From NCBI RefSeq assembly GCF_047948215.1, contig NC_134458.1, positions 135,981,536 through 136,045,535 on the forward strand: 64,000 nt of DNA. Direction: 5' to 3'. The notes under the pieces are model-generated. The model ran no database searches and was not told the DNA's origin. It saw nothing but the letters and a program-made list of their open reading frames with translations. The stretch is from Lycorma delicatula (taxonomy: Eukaryota; Arthropoda; Insecta; Hemiptera; Fulgoridae). A program made the translations under genes and the position numbers. Below, in pieces: positions 61,616-64,000 of this stretch (its first letter is position 1; every line of letters begins with the position of its first letter).

Positions 61616-64000
61616 ACAGTCTATAAAATTTAAATAAAAACTTTTAAAAATGTTTTTTTTATTGAAGAAACAGACGAAAAATAGAACAGAAAATCGTATT
61701 AATATTGATATAGTATTTAGTATTATTAATTAATATTAATAAGGATTACGTATTAGTATATAATAAACTAAACAGGGAATTATATCGAGATTAAAGATGA
61801 GATCAAGGATTTGTACAATATTAAACAACCGTAATAACCTAATGAACCCTAAGGATAATTTTATAATAAAAGTAAATTGTATCCATTTAAGTTTCAAGGA
61901 AAAATCAGGTTATGAATTACTGAATTGAAAGTTACATTTGAAATAATTAACACACATGCTTTCAGGTATAAAATTTCGAGGTGACCAAGTTATTAATGAT
62001 ACGTATTACTGTTAACACCTATTAATCTACAATCATACTAACATTAAAATGAAAAATACAACAATAATTTTACTTTATTCATTTCATTTAAAAAAAAGGT
62101 GACAACGCAGTTTTAATACTTTCCTGGTATTGGTTATTTATTCTTATACAGTGGAAAAATAATTATACATGAAAAAAGATACAAAAGATCTCTTTTTGAA
62201 ATGGGGGTAATTTTTTATTAAACTTTATTGTAAAATTATCATTATAATATAATGTTTAATACTATAATATGTAATTATCATTTATAATAGTTTAATAAAC
62301 AAAAAATGTTTAAACTTAAAAAAAAACCGGCATTTTTTTATTCTTTCTGCTTCCCCATTTCAAAAATCACCTTCCAAGAAAATTTTTTTATTTTTCTACG
62401 TTTACTATATTAAATCGAAGAAATTAAAAAAAGATCTACTAAAAAACATACAACCAAGAAACAATTACCTCAGATTTATTTTTTGGTGGTGGGGGGTGAA
62501 TTATGATGAAATTTTATAGTAATTACTACTAAAAGTTTATTATTTAAACTTTTGAGACTGTTAAAAGTTTAATATCCCCAAAAATGTTTTGAAAAATTAA
62601 AAAAATTTTAAAAGTTAAAAAATTTTAACTTTCTTCGGCTGCTCTACCCCAAAGATTTTTTGGGTCGCTTGCACTCCTAATATGTCTAGAAAAACATTTA
62701 AAAAATAAAAAGCTATCTTTTTCAATTTTTGGGGAAGGAGGAATTTTAGGGCAAAATATTTTTGTACTGAGCTTAATATAAAGCGATGTTATGTTTGTAA
62801 ATTTTTGATAAAATTGACCACCAAAAAAACCTCCCCAAACACAGGAAATATTGATCCCAAAAAATTCCTTAGCAATGCATTGCCTCATATACATGCATGA
62901 GTTTCTTTACAAAATTTCTTAAAAAGTTGGATAATTCAGTAAAAAGTTATTAGGCTTCAAACACACAACGCATGTACGTACATACATACGCATGAGTGGG
63001 GTGCGGGTACCCCGGGGGATATCGAAAAACGATATTTTGGGTGCACCAAAGAATTAGTATAAATAATTTGAATTTTTGGCGTGCGTGCGCATCCAAACAC
63101 ACACACACACATATATAAATATACGAGGTTCGTATATCATGAGGTTCAATTTATAATATTTTCGTCATAGGGTTACGTAAACAAAAACGTTTGCAGATCG
63201 CTGCTCTAGAGCTAGTATCACTCCAGTTAAGTAAATGTTATTTATAAAAACATTTAGTCCCCTATACTTGTAAATTTTTAAAAAAATAAATTTTGGATGC
63301 ACGAATGAAAAAATAAATAAAAAAAGATATTTAAAAAAAATATTAATTAAATAATTAATTATATTATTATTAATTTAAATTAATTATCATAGTTTTAATT
63401 ATTTAGAAATGAAATAATTGAACAGCATTTTAAGTAACCTTAGTTATCGAGGAATTACATGAAGATGCAATATGAAATAAGATGAGTAAAACGTAGAATC
63501 AAGAAAATGAGGGAGTGAAAAATATGAATAAGAGGAAGTAAGAGGAATATACGTATATAGATAGAATAGATGAGGAAGGAAGAGATGCAGTATAAATTAT
63601 TGGGATGAGACGAGTTCTGCATATAGAGATCCTCATTGTTGAGGGTTTGAAGGGGGCAGTTGTACACGTAGAATTATACAGAGGGGTGGATGAAATGGAC
63701 AACGGAGTTAAGGTCGGAAGGGGGTAGTTGAGAGAGACTGAGAGAGAGAAAGAGACCATTCGGGATAGAGAACAGAGGCATTATGAACATAGCATCATCA
63801 TATTGACGCCAGGACCTTCATTAAGCAGTAATCAGTCGGCAAAACTCGTCCCGGTCATGTCATAACGTGTCAACACGTGATAGACTATGATTATGATAGA
63901 CATTCTAAACATGGTGTCTGCGATATACTGTACAATGAATAGTAGGAAATTTATGACTAATTTATGGTACGTTTAGCCGTATATCATTCGTGTTATAAAG
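61616..64000. other. No gene seen
   Basis: A/T-rich to 62900. An 89-codon minus ORF at 62625-62894 has no recognisable motif. 62940-63110 has GC-rich islands and a small hairpin, atatcg and cgatat, at about 63019-63035. 63470-63770 is strongly purine-rich on the plus strand; the two minus ORFs there reflect that skew. Confidence 0.5.

Noticed and set aside
62625..62894. 89-codon minus ORF
   Set aside because: Glycine/phenylalanine-rich by composition; no recognised family and no supporting context.

Overview
The window is AT-rich eukaryotic DNA, most likely from an insect and probably a hemipteran. The evidence is its repeats. There are tRNA-derived SINEs of two families, a DUF4817-type mariner/IS630 transposase (common in arthropods), a second mariner, Helitron ends with helicase remains, a Merlin-type transposase fragment, and several LINE reverse-transcriptase relics. 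One SINE has landed in a short TTAGG-TTAGG motif, the insect telomere unit. No host protein-coding gene could be supported. No frame carries a long domain-bearing ORF that is not transposon-derived. The window is therefore intergenic or deep intronic, and all coding traces are decayed transposons.

Layout. 0.2-1.4 kb: an interspersed repeat split by a Merlin-like element, itself split by a SINE with a perfect 12-bp target duplication. 4.4-6.8 kb: a complete but dead mariner-like transposon with terminal inverted repeats of about 450 bp around a minus-strand transposase pseudogene. 10-14.6 kb: a possible LINE 3' end, a repeat with internal duplications, a small structured island and a LINE relic. 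16.6-24.7 kb: a lone transposon arm, SINEs, microsatellites and a minus-strand LINE C-terminus. 29.5-35.1 kb: two copies of one MITE-like element in inverted orientation. The left copy is split by a 1.45-kb Helitron with both ends visible, and a Jockey-type LINE relic lies between the copies. 40.7-41.3 kb: a symmetric cluster of alternating purine/pyrimidine repeats. 44.8-53.1 kb: a SINE, an inverted pair of another repeat, a lone transposon arm and a 1.27-kb dead mariner. 55.4-56.5 kb: a GC-rich R1-type LINE relic. 59.8-61.6 kb: a probable small Helitron and another lone arm. The rest is AT-rich sequence with microsatellites.

Nothing here works as a pathway or operon. The value of the window is its insertion history: who landed in whom, and which element ends can be placed to the base. 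I found no convincing new functional system. The best candidates for a second look are the long-TIR element with its scattered single arms, the Helitron-in-MITE nest, and a pair of back-to-back perfect hairpins inside a LINE relic.
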